A stretch of 64,000 nt of DNA from Isoptericola dokdonensis DS-3 (GCF_001636295.1 NZ_CP014209.1:3038001-3102000); one strand, 5' to 3'; positions 7,513 to 15,994 are shown, counted from the stretch's first letter. The notes: generated from the letters alone by a model not told the origin. Numbers and translations: made by a program.

Positions 7513-8531
7513 CCGAGATGGCAGACGACGCCGCCGTCACCACGACGGCCGCCGTGTCGCCTGCCACCTCCTCCCGCCCGGCTGCCGGTGCGACCCGCGA
7601 GGGTCGACCGGCAGCCGGGCGTCCGGCGGGAGGTCGGCGGACGAGCGGCAAGGACCTCCGCAAGCGCCTGGAGATCGCGTTCTTCGTGACCCCGGCCCTG
7701 GCGATGCTCGTGCTCTTCGTCGTCTGGCCGGTCCTCACGGCCGTCCAGATGTCGGTCTACCGCTGGAACGGGCGCGGCCCGCTCGTGGACTTCGTCGGGC
7801 TCGCGAACTACGTGTCGGTGCTCACCGACGACGTGTTCGTCGGCTCGCTCGTCAACAACCTCGTGATCGTCGTGGCCTCGATCGCGATCCAGCTCCCGCT
7901 GGGTCTCGCGATCGCCCTGCTCCTCAACCGCAAGATGCGGGGACAGGGCGCGCTCCGCACGATCATCTTCGTGCCGTACGTCCTCGCCGAGGTCGTCGCC
8001 GGCGTCATCTGGTTCCAGCTCCTGCAGCCCTACTACGGCGTGCTCGACACGCTCCTGCAGGCCGTCGGCCTCGAACCGCCGGCCCAGGGCTGGCTCGGTG
8101 ACCCGGACCTCGCGCTATGGACCGTGCTGGTCATCCTCACCTGGAAGTACCTCGGCCTCGCCGTCATCCTCTTCCTCGCCGGCCTGCAGAGCGTGCCCGA
8201 GGAGCTGTACGAGGCCGCCCAGCTCGACGGGGCCTCCTGGTGGCAGGTCCAGCGGCGCATCACCATCCCGCTGCTCGGCCCCACCATCCGCACCTGGGGC
8301 TTCCTGTCCATGATCGGGTCGCTCCAGCTGTTCGACATGGTCTGGATCCTCACCAAGGGCGGCCCCGCGAACGCCACCAGCACCATGGCGATCTTCCTCG
8401 TCAACGAGGGAACCCGGAGCAACAACTTCGGCATCGCCGGCGCCGCCTCCGTGATCCTGTTCGGCATCGCGCTCGTCATGGCCGTGCTCTACCAGCGACT
8501 CATCCTGAACCGCGACAAGGGGGTGGCGTGA
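7509..8531 (+). CDS. ABC sugar transporter permease (MalF type)
   Basis: A 340-residue inner-membrane permease. A Thr/Ala/Pro-rich cytoplasmic N-tail of about 50 residues precedes the first membrane helix (ALAMLVLFVVWPVLTAV). The EAA loop that contacts the ATPase is visible as ELYEAAQLDGASWWQVQRR. GTG 7509 overlaps the upstream stop; ATG 7518 is an in-frame alternative. The gene is translationally coupled to both neighbours. Confidence 0.92.
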   Translation: MTEMADDAAVTTTAAVSPATSSRPAAGATREGRPAAGRPAGGRRTSGKDLRKRLEIAFFVTPALAMLVLFVVWPVLTAVQMSVYRWNGRGPLVDFVGLANYVSVLTDDVFVGSLVNNLVIVVASIAIQLPLGLAIALLLNRKMRGQGALRTIIFVPYVLAEVVAGVIWFQLLQPYYGVLDTLLQAVGLEPPAQGWLGDPDLALWTVLVILTWKYLGLAVILFLAGLQSVPEELYEAAQLDGASWWQVQRRITIPLLGPTIRTWGFLSMIGSLQLFDMVWILTKGGPANATSTMAIFLVNEGTRSNNFGIAGAASVILFGIALVMAVLYQRLILNRDKGVA

Positions 8532-9430
8532 TGGCCACGACGACCCGACCGCCGGCCGGCCCGCCGGCCACCGCGCCGCAGCAGACCGCACGGCGGCACA
8601 GCGCGTCACGCCGGTTCCAGGGCGGCAGCCCGCTCGTCTACGCGGTGGCGTTCGTCGTCGTCTGCGCGACCCTCGGACCCGTCGTCTACGGCGTGCTCAG
8701 CGGGTTCCGCAGCAACGGCCAGCTCACCGAGGCGCCCGCCGCCCTGCCGGACCCGTGGGTCTTCACCAACTACACGGGCGTGCTCACCAACCCGTCCTTC
8801 TGGCAGTACTCCCTCAACTCGGTGATCATCGCGGTCGTCACCACGGCGATCGTCGTGGTCTTCGGGGTCATGGCCGCCTATCCGCTGGCGCGGTACACGT
8901 TCCGCGGACGCGAGGCGCTGTTCATGGTGTTCGTCGCCGGGCTGCTGTTCCCCGCCACCGTCGCCGTCATCCCGCTGTTCATCCTCCTCACCCAGAACTT
9001 CGGCCTGGGGAACACCTGGTGGGGCGTCGCGCTGCCGCAGGCGGCCTTCGCGCTGCCGATGACGGTCGTCATCCTGCGGCCGTTCCTGCAGGCCCTGCCG
9101 AAGGAGCTCGAGGAGGCCGCCCAGCTCGACGGGACCAGCCGCATCGGGTTCTTCTGGCGGATCCTGCTGCCGCTGTCCGGCCCCGGCATGGTCACCGTCG
9201 GCGTCCTCGCCTTCGTCGGCTCCTGGAACGCCTACCTGCTGCCGCTGCTGCTGCTGCAGGGCGACATGAAGACGCTGCCGCTGGGCGTCGCCGACTTCTC
9301 CTCCGAGCACTCCGCCGACACCGCCGGCGTGTTCGCCTTCACCTCCCTCGCGATGATCCCCGCGCTCGTCTTCTTCCTCGCGATGCAGAAGCGCATCGTC
9401 AACGGCCTCCAGGGCGCGGTGAAGGGATGA
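8531..9430 (+). CDS. ABC sugar transporter permease (MalG type)
   Basis: A 299-residue inner-membrane permease partner. About six membrane helices follow an N-terminal Pro/Ala/Thr-rich segment. The EAA loop reads ELEEAAQLDGTSRIGFFWRI. The start is ATG 8531, sharing one base with the upstream stop (TGATG). It pairs with the preceding permease to form the channel of the importer. Confidence 0.92.
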   Translation: MATTTRPPAGPPATAPQQTARRHSASRRFQGGSPLVYAVAFVVVCATLGPVVYGVLSGFRSNGQLTEAPAALPDPWVFTNYTGVLTNPSFWQYSLNSVIIAVVTTAIVVVFGVMAAYPLARYTFRGREALFMVFVAGLLFPATVAVIPLFILLTQNFGLGNTWWGVALPQAAFALPMTVVILRPFLQALPKELEEAAQLDGTSRIGFFWRILLPLSGPGMVTVGVLAFVGSWNAYLLPLLLLQGDMKTLPLGVADFSSEHSADTAGVFAFTSLAMIPALVFFLAMQKRIVNGLQGAVKG

Positions 9431-11880
9431 CCGTGCAGAAAGAGAACCCGATGTCCTCCACGCACCTCCCGGCGACGCCGCAGGTCTCCGACCGCGTCGC
9501 CGCCCTCCACGCCCGCATGACCCTCGAGGAGAAGCTGGCGCAGATCGTCGGCTACTGGCTCGACAAGGGCGGCGAGGTCGTCGCACCCCTGCAGGGCGAG
9601 ATGACCGCCCACCAGGCCGGCGCCGACAAGCTCGGCGAGATCACCCGGCACGGCCTCGGCCACTACACCCGCGTGTACGGCACCCGACCCGTCGCACCCG
9701 CCGAGCGTGCCGCGTGGCTGTGGGGCGAGCAGAAGCGGCTCAAGGCCGAGACCCGGCTCGGGATCCCCGCGCTCGTCCACGAGGAGTGCCTCACCGGGCT
9801 CGCCGCGTGGCAGGCCGCCACGTTCCCCACCCCGCTCGCCTGGGGTGCGTCGTTCGACCCCGAGCTCGTCGAGGAGATGGGCGCCGCCATCGGCGAATCC
9901 ATGCGCGAGCTCGGCATCCACCAGGGCCTCGCCCCCGTGCTCGACGTCGTCCGCGACCCCCGCTGGGGCCGCGTCGACGAGTGCATCGGCGAGGACCCCT
10001 ACCTCGTCGGCACCGTCGGCACCTCCTACGTGCGCGGCCTGCAGTCCGCCGGGGTGCACGCCACCCTCAAGCACTTCGTCGGCTACTCCGGCTCCCGGGC
10101 CGGGCGCAACCACGCACCCGTGGCGGCCGGCGCCCGGGAGATCGCCGACGTCTACCTGCCGCCCTTCGAGATGGCCGTCAAGGACGGCGGCGCGCGCTCC
10201 GTCATGGCGTCGTACGTCGACGTCGACGGCGTGCCCCTGCACGCGTCGTCCGAGTACCTCACCGACCTGCTGCGCGAGCAGTGGGGCTTCGACGGGACCG
10301 TCGTCGCCGACTACTTCGGCGTCGCGTTCCTGGAGGTCATGCACCACGTCGCCGCCGACCGCGCCGACGCCGCCGGGCAAGCGCTCGCCGCCGGGCTCGA
10401 CATCGAGCTCCCCACCGGCGACGCGTTCCTCGAACCGCTCGCCACCGCCGTCCGCGACGGCCGCGTCGACGAGGCGCTCGTCGACCGGGCCGTGCTGCGC
10501 GCCCTCGCGCAGAAGGAAGAGCTCGGCCTGCTCGACGACGACGCGTTCGCCGGCGACGCCCCCACCGACATCGACCTCGACACCCCCCGGCACCGCGCCA
10601 TCGCACGCCGCCTCGCCGAGGAGTCCGTCGTCCTGCTCTCCAACGACGGCCTCCTGCCGCTCGCCGGTCGCCCCACCGCCCCGCAGCGGGTCGCCGTCGT
10701 CGGGCCCAACGCCCACCGCGCCGACGCCCTCATGGGCTGCTACTCGTTCGCCAACCACGTGCTCGCCCACCACCCGCAGCACGAGCTCGGGTTCGAGATC
10801 CCCACCGTCCTCGAAGCGCTCGGCGGCGCCTTCGCCGCCGCCGGGGCCAACCGCCCCGCGCTCGCCCACGCCCGCGGCTGCGACGTCGAGGGCGAGGACA
10901 CCTCCGGCTTCGCCGAGGCCGTGGCCACCGCGTCGTCCTCCGACGTCGCGATCGTCGTCGTCGGCGACCAGGCCGGCCTGTTCGGCCGCGGCTCCGTCGG
11001 TGAGGGCAACGACACCGAGACCCTCGACCTGCCCGGCGTGCAGCGGCGCCTCGTCGAAGAGGTCGTCGCCACCGGCACCCCCGTCGTCATGGTCGTCGTG
11101 TCCGGGCGTCCGTACGCCGTCGACTGGGCGCTCGACGGCGACCGCCGACCCGCCGCCGTGATCCAGGCGTTCTTCCCCGGCGAGGAGGGCGGCACCGCCA
11201 TCGCCGGCGTCCTCACCGGAGCCGTCAACCCGTCCGGCCGCCTGCCCGTCTCCCTGCCGCGCTCCGCCGGCGCCCAGCCCTACTCCTACCTGCACCCCGC
11301 CCTCGGCGGACCCAGCGACGTCACCTCCGCCGACTCCACCCCGCTGCGCCCCTTCGGGTTCGGGCTGTCCTACACCGAGTTCGCGTACGCCGACCTCGTC
11401 GTCGCCCCCACCGCCGGCACCGACGCGGGGCTCACCGTCTCCGTGCGCGTCACCAACACCGGGGACGTCGACGGCGCCGACACCGTCCAGCTCTACGGCC
11501 GCGACGTCGTCGGCTCCGTCGCCCGTCCCCTCGTCCAGCTCCTCGCCTACCGGCGCGTGCCGCTCGCCGCCGGGGAGTCCGCCGTCGTCACCTTCGACGT
11601 CCCCGCCACCCGCCTCGCCTTCACCGACCGGCGCGGCGTCCGCGTCGTCGAGCCCGGCGACCTCGAGGTGTGGGTCGGCTCCCACGTCGCCGCCGTCGCC
11701 GGCGAGACCACCGAGCCGGACGACGCCACCGGTGGCGCCATCTCCAACGCCAAGGCCACCGCCAAGCGGGAGCTGCCCGGCACCGCCACCGAGCGCGCCG
11801 TCGTCCGGCTCACCGGCCCCGTGTACCCGCTCACCGGCGACGAGCCCCGGCTCGTCGGGGTGACCGTCACCGGCGGCTGA
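9427..11880 (+). CDS. Glycoside hydrolase family 3 beta-xylosidase/beta-glucosidase
   Basis: An 817-residue cytoplasmic GH3 enzyme with no signal peptide, which would cleave imported oligosaccharides. The N-terminal TIM-barrel has VRDPRWGRVDECIGEDPYLVG, KHFVGYSGSRAGRNHAP and the nucleophile motif TVVADYFGV, with Asp about 295. A middle alpha/beta sandwich (VVLLSNDGLLPLAG) and a C-terminal fibronectin-III-like domain (RVTNTGDVDGADTVQLY) follow. ATG 9427 overlaps the permease stop (ATGA); ATG 9451 is an alternative. The ADYFG form and gene order resemble bxlA-type beta-xylosidases. Activity on glucosides cannot be excluded. A terminator follows at 11890. Confidence 0.9.
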   Translation: MTVQKENPMSSTHLPATPQVSDRVAALHARMTLEEKLAQIVGYWLDKGGEVVAPLQGEMTAHQAGADKLGEITRHGLGHYTRVYGTRPVAPAERAAWLWGEQKRLKAETRLGIPALVHEECLTGLAAWQAATFPTPLAWGASFDPELVEEMGAAIGESMRELGIHQGLAPVLDVVRDPRWGRVDECIGEDPYLVGTVGTSYVRGLQSAGVHATLKHFVGYSGSRAGRNHAPVAAGAREIADVYLPPFEMAVKDGGARSVMASYVDVDGVPLHASSEYLTDLLREQWGFDGTVVADYFGVAFLEVMHHVAADRADAAGQALAAGLDIELPTGDAFLEPLATAVRDGRVDEALVDRAVLRALAQKEELGLLDDDAFAGDAPTDIDLDTPRHRAIARRLAEESVVLLSNDGLLPLAGRPTAPQRVAVVGPNAHRADALMGCYSFANHVLAHHPQHELGFEIPTVLEALGGAFAAAGANRPALAHARGCDVEGEDTSGFAEAVATASSSDVAIVVVGDQAGLFGRGSVGEGNDTETLDLPGVQRRLVEEVVATGTPVVMVVVSGRPYAVDWALDGDRRPAAVIQAFFPGEEGGTAIAGVLTGAVNPSGRLPVSLPRSAGAQPYSYLHPALGGPSDVTSADSTPLRPFGFGLSYTEFAYADLVVAPTAGTDAGLTVSVRVTNTGDVDGADTVQLYGRDVVGSVARPLVQLLAYRRVPLAAGESAVVTFDVPATRLAFTDRRGVRVVEPGDLEVWVGSHVAAVAGETTEPDDATGGAISNAKATAKRELPGTATERAVVRLTGPVYPLTGDEPRLVGVTVTGG

Positions 11881-11889
11881 ACCCCAGCC

Positions 11890-11928
11890 ACCTGCCGGAC
11901 CGTTCGCCCCCCGGGCGGTCCGGCAGGT
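11890..11928 (+). terminator. Terminator of the sugar-uptake operon
   Basis: Perfect 13-bp arms ACCTGCCGGACCG (11890-11902) and CGGTCCGGCAGGT (11916-11928) are followed by CTTT, ten bases after the GH3 stop. Confidence 0.85.
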
Positions 11929-11940
11929 CTTTCACGTGGC

Positions 11941-12050
11941 GAGTCAGCGCAGGTTGGCGCGAGTCAGCGCTGATTGGCGCGAGTCAGCGTGAACTTCGTT
12001 CAATCAGCGCAGGTGGGCGCCAGTCAGCACACGGCGGCGTGAGGCAGCGT
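11941..12050 (+). repeat. 20-bp period array A-left (6 units, GAGTCAGCGC orientation)
   Basis: Units related to GAGTCAGCGC begin at 11941, 11961, 11981, 12001, 12021 and 12041, exactly 20 bp apart, with 10-nt variable linkers. The last three units are degenerate (AATCAGCGC, CAGTCAGCAC, GAGGCAGCGT). No gene lies in the 606-nt gap 11881-12486, which holds only this array, two hairpins and array A-right. Confidence 0.9.
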
Positions 12051-12062
12051 GCTTCGGGTTCC

Positions 12063-12157
12063 GGACGGCGGAGGGTGCCGCGCGTCGTCGCGTTCACGGG
12101 CCCCAGGGGGCCCTCCACTTCGGGTTGGACGACGACGCGCGGCACCCTCCGCCGTCC
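12063..12157. repeat. Long hairpin element, copy 1
   Basis: Arms at 12063-12090 and 12130-12157 are perfect 28-bp inverted repeats, containing GGGTGCCGCGCGTCGTCG on the left. The loop is 39 nt and contains GGGCCCC-A-GGGGGCCC (12098-12113), which can pair with itself. A near-identical element occurs at 63096-63192. It is flanked by array A-left and array A-right, which run in opposite orientations. Confidence 0.9.
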
Positions 12158-12159
12158 TT

Positions 12160-12198
12160 CGTCGTCGTCACGTCGGGCTTGGGGTGTTGACGACGACG
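12160..12198. repeat. Secondary hairpin next to long hairpin copy 1
   Basis: Perfect 11-bp arms CGTCGTCGTCA (12160-12170) and TGACGACGACG (12188-12198) enclose a 17-nt loop. It starts two bases after the long hairpin. No equivalent is seen beside the second long hairpin copy. Confidence 0.7.
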
Positions 12199-12246
12199 GT
12201 GGCGGCGACAGCGAGGCAGTCGCGTCGGGCTGTCGTGCACGGTCGT

Positions 12247-12460
12247 GTGCTGACTGAACGACGTTCACGCTGACTCGCGCCCGCCTGTGCTAACTGGGTG
12301 AGAACTGCGCTGACTCGCGCCGTCGTGTGCTGACTGAACGACATTCACGCTGACTCGCGCCCGCTTGCGCTGACTGGGCGAGCCCTGCGCTGACTCGCGC
12401 CCGCTTGCGCTGACTCGCGTCGAACCGCGCTGACCGGCGGCCGATTGCGCTGACTCGGCG
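12247..12460 (-). repeat. 20-bp period array A-right (11 units, GCGCTGACTCGCG orientation)
   Basis: Cores starting TGACT (or variants TAACT, TGACC) lie at 12251, 12271, 12291, 12311, 12331, 12351, 12371, 12391, 12411, 12431 and 12451, exactly 20 bp apart. Orientation is opposite to array A-left. A 40-bp higher-order pattern appears: TGACTGAACG/TGACTCGCGC alternate, with ACGTTCACGC or ACATTCACGC linkers. The array ends 27 bp before the next start codon. Confidence 0.9.
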
Positions 12461-12486
12461 GCGGGCCGGCGTGGGAGAGTGGACGG

Positions 12487-12843
12487 ATGCGGATCGACAT
12501 CTGGCTCTGGGCGGTGCGGCTCTTCAAGAGTCGCTCGGTGGCGGCCTCGACGCTGCGGTCCGGCAGGGTCCGCGTCAACGGGACGGTCGCCAAGCCGGCG
12601 ACGTCGGTGCAGGTCGGTGACCGTGTCACGTGGCGTGACCCGCTGCGGGACCGTGTCGTCGTCGTCCGAGAGCTCCTGCCGAAGCGGGTCGGTGCGCCCC
12701 TCGCCGTCAAGGCCTACACCGACCAGAGCCCGCCCGTCCCGACTCGCGAGGAACGCGCCGAGGTCGGTCTGCGCGACCGTGGCGCCGGACGACCCACGAA
12801 GCGGGAACGCCGCGACATCGACAGGTTGCGCGGGCGCCGGTAG
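12487..12843 (+). CDS. S4-domain RNA-binding protein (Hsp15/HslR-like)
   Basis: A 118-residue basic protein. The S4 RNA-binding fold covers about residues 1-60 (RIDIWLWAVRLFKSRSVAASTL, then SGRVRVNGTVAKPATSVQVGD). A Lys/Arg-rich C-terminal tail follows (RPTKRERRDIDRLRGRR). Length and layout match the Hsp15 family, which in E. coli binds stalled 50S ribosomal subunits carrying nascent chains. The role here is inferred from the family. GGGAG upstream supports the ATG at 12487. The gene starts just after repeat array A-right. Confidence 0.88.
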   Translation: MRIDIWLWAVRLFKSRSVAASTLRSGRVRVNGTVAKPATSVQVGDRVTWRDPLRDRVVVVRELLPKRVGAPLAVKAYTDQSPPVPTREERAEVGLRDRGAGRPTKRERRDIDRLRGRR

Positions 12844-12899
12844 TCGACGGCCCCGGCACCCGCGGTGCGCGCCGCGGACGCGCCGCGCACACTGGTCGG

Positions 12900-13388
12900 A
12901 TGGCGAGAACCAGCGCGGGGCTGCTGCTCTACCGTCTCGCCGGGCAGGCCCTCGAGGTGCTGGTCGGCCACATGGGCGGCCCCTTCTGGGCGCGCAAGGA
13001 CGCCGGCGCCTGGACGGTGCTCAAGGGTGAGGCGGAGGACGGCGAGGACCTGCACGCCGCCGCCGAGCGGGAAGCCGTCGAGGAGCTCGGCCTCGTCCTA
13101 CCGCCGTCGTCCGGCGACGTCGACCTGGGCGAGGTGCGGCAACGCTCCGGCAAACGCGTCGTCGCCTGGGCGCGGGAGTGGCCGCCGCCCGGTCCCGACC
13201 TCACGGCGGCGCGGAGCAACACCGTCGCGATCGAGTGGCCGCCGCGGTCCGGGCGCACCGTCGACGTTCCCGAGATCGACCGGTTCGCCTGGTTGGCGCC
13301 CGACGATGCGCGACGGCTGCTCGTCCCGGCCCAGGCCGCCTTCGTCGACCGACTGTGCGCGGCCGTCGCCCACGCGGAGGTGCGCTGA
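12900..13388 (+). CDS. NUDIX hydrolase
   Basis: A 162-residue pyrophosphohydrolase-fold protein with a complete Nudix box, GEAEDGEDLHAAAEREAVEELGL, at about residues 43-65. This fits GX5EX7REUXEEXGU. The N-terminal ARTSAGLLLYR and GGPFWARKDAGAWTVLKG resemble the predicted NTP pyrophosphohydrolases of this class. The substrate is unknown. Its stop codon TGA (13386-13388) is the TGA of the first unit of repeat array B. No Shine-Dalgarno is obvious; CACACT shortly before the ATG suggests leaderless expression. Confidence 0.9.
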   Translation: MARTSAGLLLYRLAGQALEVLVGHMGGPFWARKDAGAWTVLKGEAEDGEDLHAAAEREAVEELGLVLPPSSGDVDLGEVRQRSGKRVVAWAREWPPPGPDLTAARSNTVAIEWPPRSGRTVDVPEIDRFAWLAPDDARRLLVPAQAAFVDRLCAAVAHAEVR

Positions 13389-13480
13389 CTCGCGCCGTCG
13401 TGCGCTGACTGGCGCCGACCTGCGCTGACTGGCGGCCACCGGCGCTGACTCGTGCCGACCTGCGCTGACTCGCGCCGCGC
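13382..13480 (-). repeat. 20-bp period array B (5 units) between convergent genes
   Basis: TGACT cores lie at 13386, 13406, 13426, 13446 and 13466, exactly 20 bp apart, with GCGC before and CGCGC, GGCGC or GGCGG after. The first core supplies the stop codon of the NUDIX gene. The array fills the whole gap to the convergent gene ending at 13481. No long hairpin is present at this locus. Confidence 0.9.
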
Positions 13481-13741
13481 TCAGACGCCGAGGGAGCGGG
13501 CGGACCAGGTGAGGCCGAGCGCCTGGAGGACGTCGGACGGCTCCCGGTCGGCGGCGTCGGCGTACGCCTGCAGGGACAGCACGGACGCGGTGAGCATCGT
13601 CGTGATGACCTGCCGGGCCAGCCGGGGGTCGGAGGTCGCCTCGTCCAGCATCTCCTGGACGACGGCGGACCGGATCCCGAGGTCGGGATCCGAGCATGCG
13701 GTGAGGAGCGCGATCGTCGTCGCTCCGGCGTCACTGGCCAT
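13481..13741 (-). CDS. Small conserved-looking hypothetical protein
   Basis: An 86-residue helical, mildly acidic protein (MASDAGATTIALLTACSDPD at the start, then VVQEMLDEATSDPRLARQVI). ATG 13741 has a GGGGGG ribosome site six bases upstream and is preferred over the GTG at 13747. I recognise no family. No signal peptide or membrane helix is apparent. It converges on the NUDIX gene, with repeat array B filling the gap. Confidence 0.65.
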   Translation of the reverse strand: MASDAGATTIALLTACSDPDLGIRSAVVQEMLDEATSDPRLARQVITTMLTASVLSLQAYADAADREPSDVLQALGLTWSARSLGV

Positions 13742-13888
13742 GCGCACCCCCCGATGTCACGACGTGTCACCATCCGGTGTACCGCAGCGGAACGATCTCC
13801 GCGACCCGAGTCGAACCGTTTCGCCTCCGGGTGGCGCTACCATGACGCTCCGGCAGCCAGGGCGGCTGCCGACGACGACGGGGCAGAC

Positions 13889-15994
13889 GTGGCACGAACG
13901 GATCGACCGGCTATCCACCTCCTCGCTCGACGGGTCGCCTCGACGGCGGCCGTCGTGGCGCTGGCGCTCGTGGGGCTGGTCGTCGCCCCGACGGCCCCGG
14001 CCTCGGCGGCGAACGGCCTCACCGAGGAGTCGCACGCCCGGTACACGGTCTCGGCCAAGGGCCGGGTCACGGCCGAGGTGACCACCACCATCACCAACGT
14101 GACGCCGGACCGGGGCAGCACCTACTACTTCTGGGACGCGTACAGCATCCCCGTGCCGACGGGTGCCGACGACGTCACCGCGACGAGCGGCGGTGCGCGG
14201 CTGGCCACGTCGACCCGCGGCACCGACGACCCCGACACCGAGGTGGTGCAGGCCTCGTTCTCGCCGCTGCGCTACGGGGCCAGCCGCACCATCACGTGGA
14301 CGTACGAGGTCGACGGCGCACCGGTGCGCTCGCAGCGCTGGACGCGCGTCGGGCCCGGGTACGCGACGTTCGCCGCGCAGTCGTGGGGCGACGACGGACG
14401 CACCACCGTGGAGATCGACGTCCCGCGGGACATGACGCTCGACTCCACCGCCGCGTTCACGCAGGCCCGGGGGGACCGCAACAAGCGCACCGTCTACTCC
14501 CTGGACGACCAGAACGCCGACGGCGGCATCTGGGCGGCGGTCTCCGTGCGGGACCCGGACCGCGCCGACGAGCGTGAGGTGACGGTGGGCGACGCCACCC
14601 TCACCGTCGAGGGCTTCCCCGGCGACGAGAAGTGGCTGGCCTTCGCGGCGAAGCAGGTCGAGGCGGGGCTGCCCGAGCTGGAGCGGCTCGTCGGCAGCCC
14701 CTGGCCCGCCCGTGTGGACGTCGTCCGCGAGGACGTGTCCCCGCAGGTGCTCGGCTACGCATGGTTCGACGACCGGGGGAACGAGATCGTCGTCGGGGAG
14801 GAGCTGGACGCCGCGACGATCTTCCACGAGCTGGGCCACGCCTGGTTCGACGACGAACGGTTCGAGGGCCGCTGGCTGTACGAGGGGCTGACGGAGGTCA
14901 CCGCGCACCGGGTGCTGGCGGCGACCGGCGGTGACGGCGCGCCGCGCCGGGCCCCGGCCCGGGACGCGAAGCACGCGCTGGCGCTGACGGGCTGGTCGGA
15001 GCAGGACCGGGACCACGACGTCGACGACTACGCGTACGCCGCGGCCTCCACGGCGGTGCACCGGATCCTCGGCGACCTCGACGACGAGACGTTCACCGCC
15101 GTCGTCCGGGCCGCCCACGCCGGCGAGAGCGCGTACGAGGAGCCGGGCAGCAGGGTCGGCACCCGGCGGACGGTCGGCTGGCAGGGCTTCCTCGACCTCG
15201 CCGCCGAGCGCGGCGGCGTGGACGGCTCGCAGGTGTACCGCACGTGGGTCCTCACCCCGAAGCAGGCGAGGACGCTCGACGCGCGCGCCGACGCCCGCGA
15301 CGCGTACGCGGCGTTCGACGAGTCCGACGGCGACTGGCAGGTCCCCGCCGGGCTGCGCGCCCACATGACCGACTGGGACTTCGCGGACGCGACGGAGGAC
15401 CTGACCGTCCTCGGCCCGGTCGCCGAGCAGGCCGTGGCCGTGCAGGCCGCGTCCGCGGCGTCGGGCCTGGCCGTGCCGGACACGGTGCGCGGCGCGTACG
15501 AGCGGGCCCGGGACGCCGACGACTACGCCGAGGTCGCGGACCTCCTGCCGCGGGCCGCGACGGTCCTGACCGCCGTGGGCGCGGTCTCCGACGACGTGGC
15601 GGCCGAGTCCGACCCCGTCACCGAGCTGGGGGAGCGGCTGCTCGACGCCGAGGGCTCCGCCACCGGGGCACGGGCGGCGCTCGCCGACGGCGAGCTCGAC
15701 CTGGCGGCGGCGCGCGCCGACGACGCCGAGACCCGGGCGGACCGGGCCACGCTGGTCGGGGCGGGGGTCGTCGCGGGGGTCCTGCTGGTCCTCGCGCTGC
15801 TCGTGCTGGTCCCCGTGCTGCTCGTGCGGCGACGTCGGCGGCGCCGGGCGGAGGCGGACGCCACGGACGGCACGGACGGCGCGCCGGCCGGGACCGCACC
15901 CGCCCCCGGGGCGCCGGAGGGCGACGACGCCACGCCGGCCGGGCAGCCGACCGGGCAGGAGGACCGCCCCGCGCGCACCGGCGCCGAGGCGTAG
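13889..15994 (+). CDS. Secreted, C-terminally membrane-anchored gluzincin (M1-like) metallopeptidase
   Basis: A protein of about 701 residues. The signal peptide covers about 1-38 and ends in APASA. The zinc site is HELGH at about 313-317 followed by Glu336, which is exactly the HEXXH-X18-E spacing of M1-type gluzincins. A beta-rich domain precedes it, in the region of VTAEVTTTITNVTPDRGSTY. At the C-terminus one membrane helix (about 622-648) is followed by an Arg-rich stop-transfer and a Pro/Ala-rich cytoplasmic tail, so the enzyme should face outwards. GTG 13889 is chosen because the signal peptide starts there; the open frame extends back to 13754. The usual M1 GAMEN exopeptidase motif is not seen, so specificity is unclear. 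Confidence 0.8.
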   Translation: MARTDRPAIHLLARRVASTAAVVALALVGLVVAPTAPASAANGLTEESHARYTVSAKGRVTAEVTTTITNVTPDRGSTYYFWDAYSIPVPTGADDVTATSGGARLATSTRGTDDPDTEVVQASFSPLRYGASRTITWTYEVDGAPVRSQRWTRVGPGYATFAAQSWGDDGRTTVEIDVPRDMTLDSTAAFTQARGDRNKRTVYSLDDQNADGGIWAAVSVRDPDRADEREVTVGDATLTVEGFPGDEKWLAFAAKQVEAGLPELERLVGSPWPARVDVVREDVSPQVLGYAWFDDRGNEIVVGEELDAATIFHELGHAWFDDERFEGRWLYEGLTEVTAHRVLAATGGDGAPRRAPARDAKHALALTGWSEQDRDHDVDDYAYAAASTAVHRILGDLDDETFTAVVRAAHAGESAYEEPGSRVGTRRTVGWQGFLDLAAERGGVDGSQVYRTWVLTPKQARTLDARADARDAYAAFDESDGDWQVPAGLRAHMTDWDFADATEDLTVLGPVAEQAVAVQAASAASGLAVPDTVRGAYERARDADDYAEVADLLPRAATVLTAVGAVSDDVAAESDPVTELGERLLDAEGSATGARAALADGELDLAAARADDAETRADRATLVGAGVVAGVLLVLALLVLVPVLLVRRRRRRRAEADATDGTDGAPAGTAPAPGAPEGDDATPAGQPTGQEDRPARTGAEA

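Noticed and set aside
11941..12460. Plasmid-type iteron origin of replication
   Set aside because: Iterons of about 20 bp are typical of plasmid origins, but three loci exist in one 64-kb segment with housekeeping genes, no Rep gene or AT-rich melting region is adjacent, and the orientations oppose each other.
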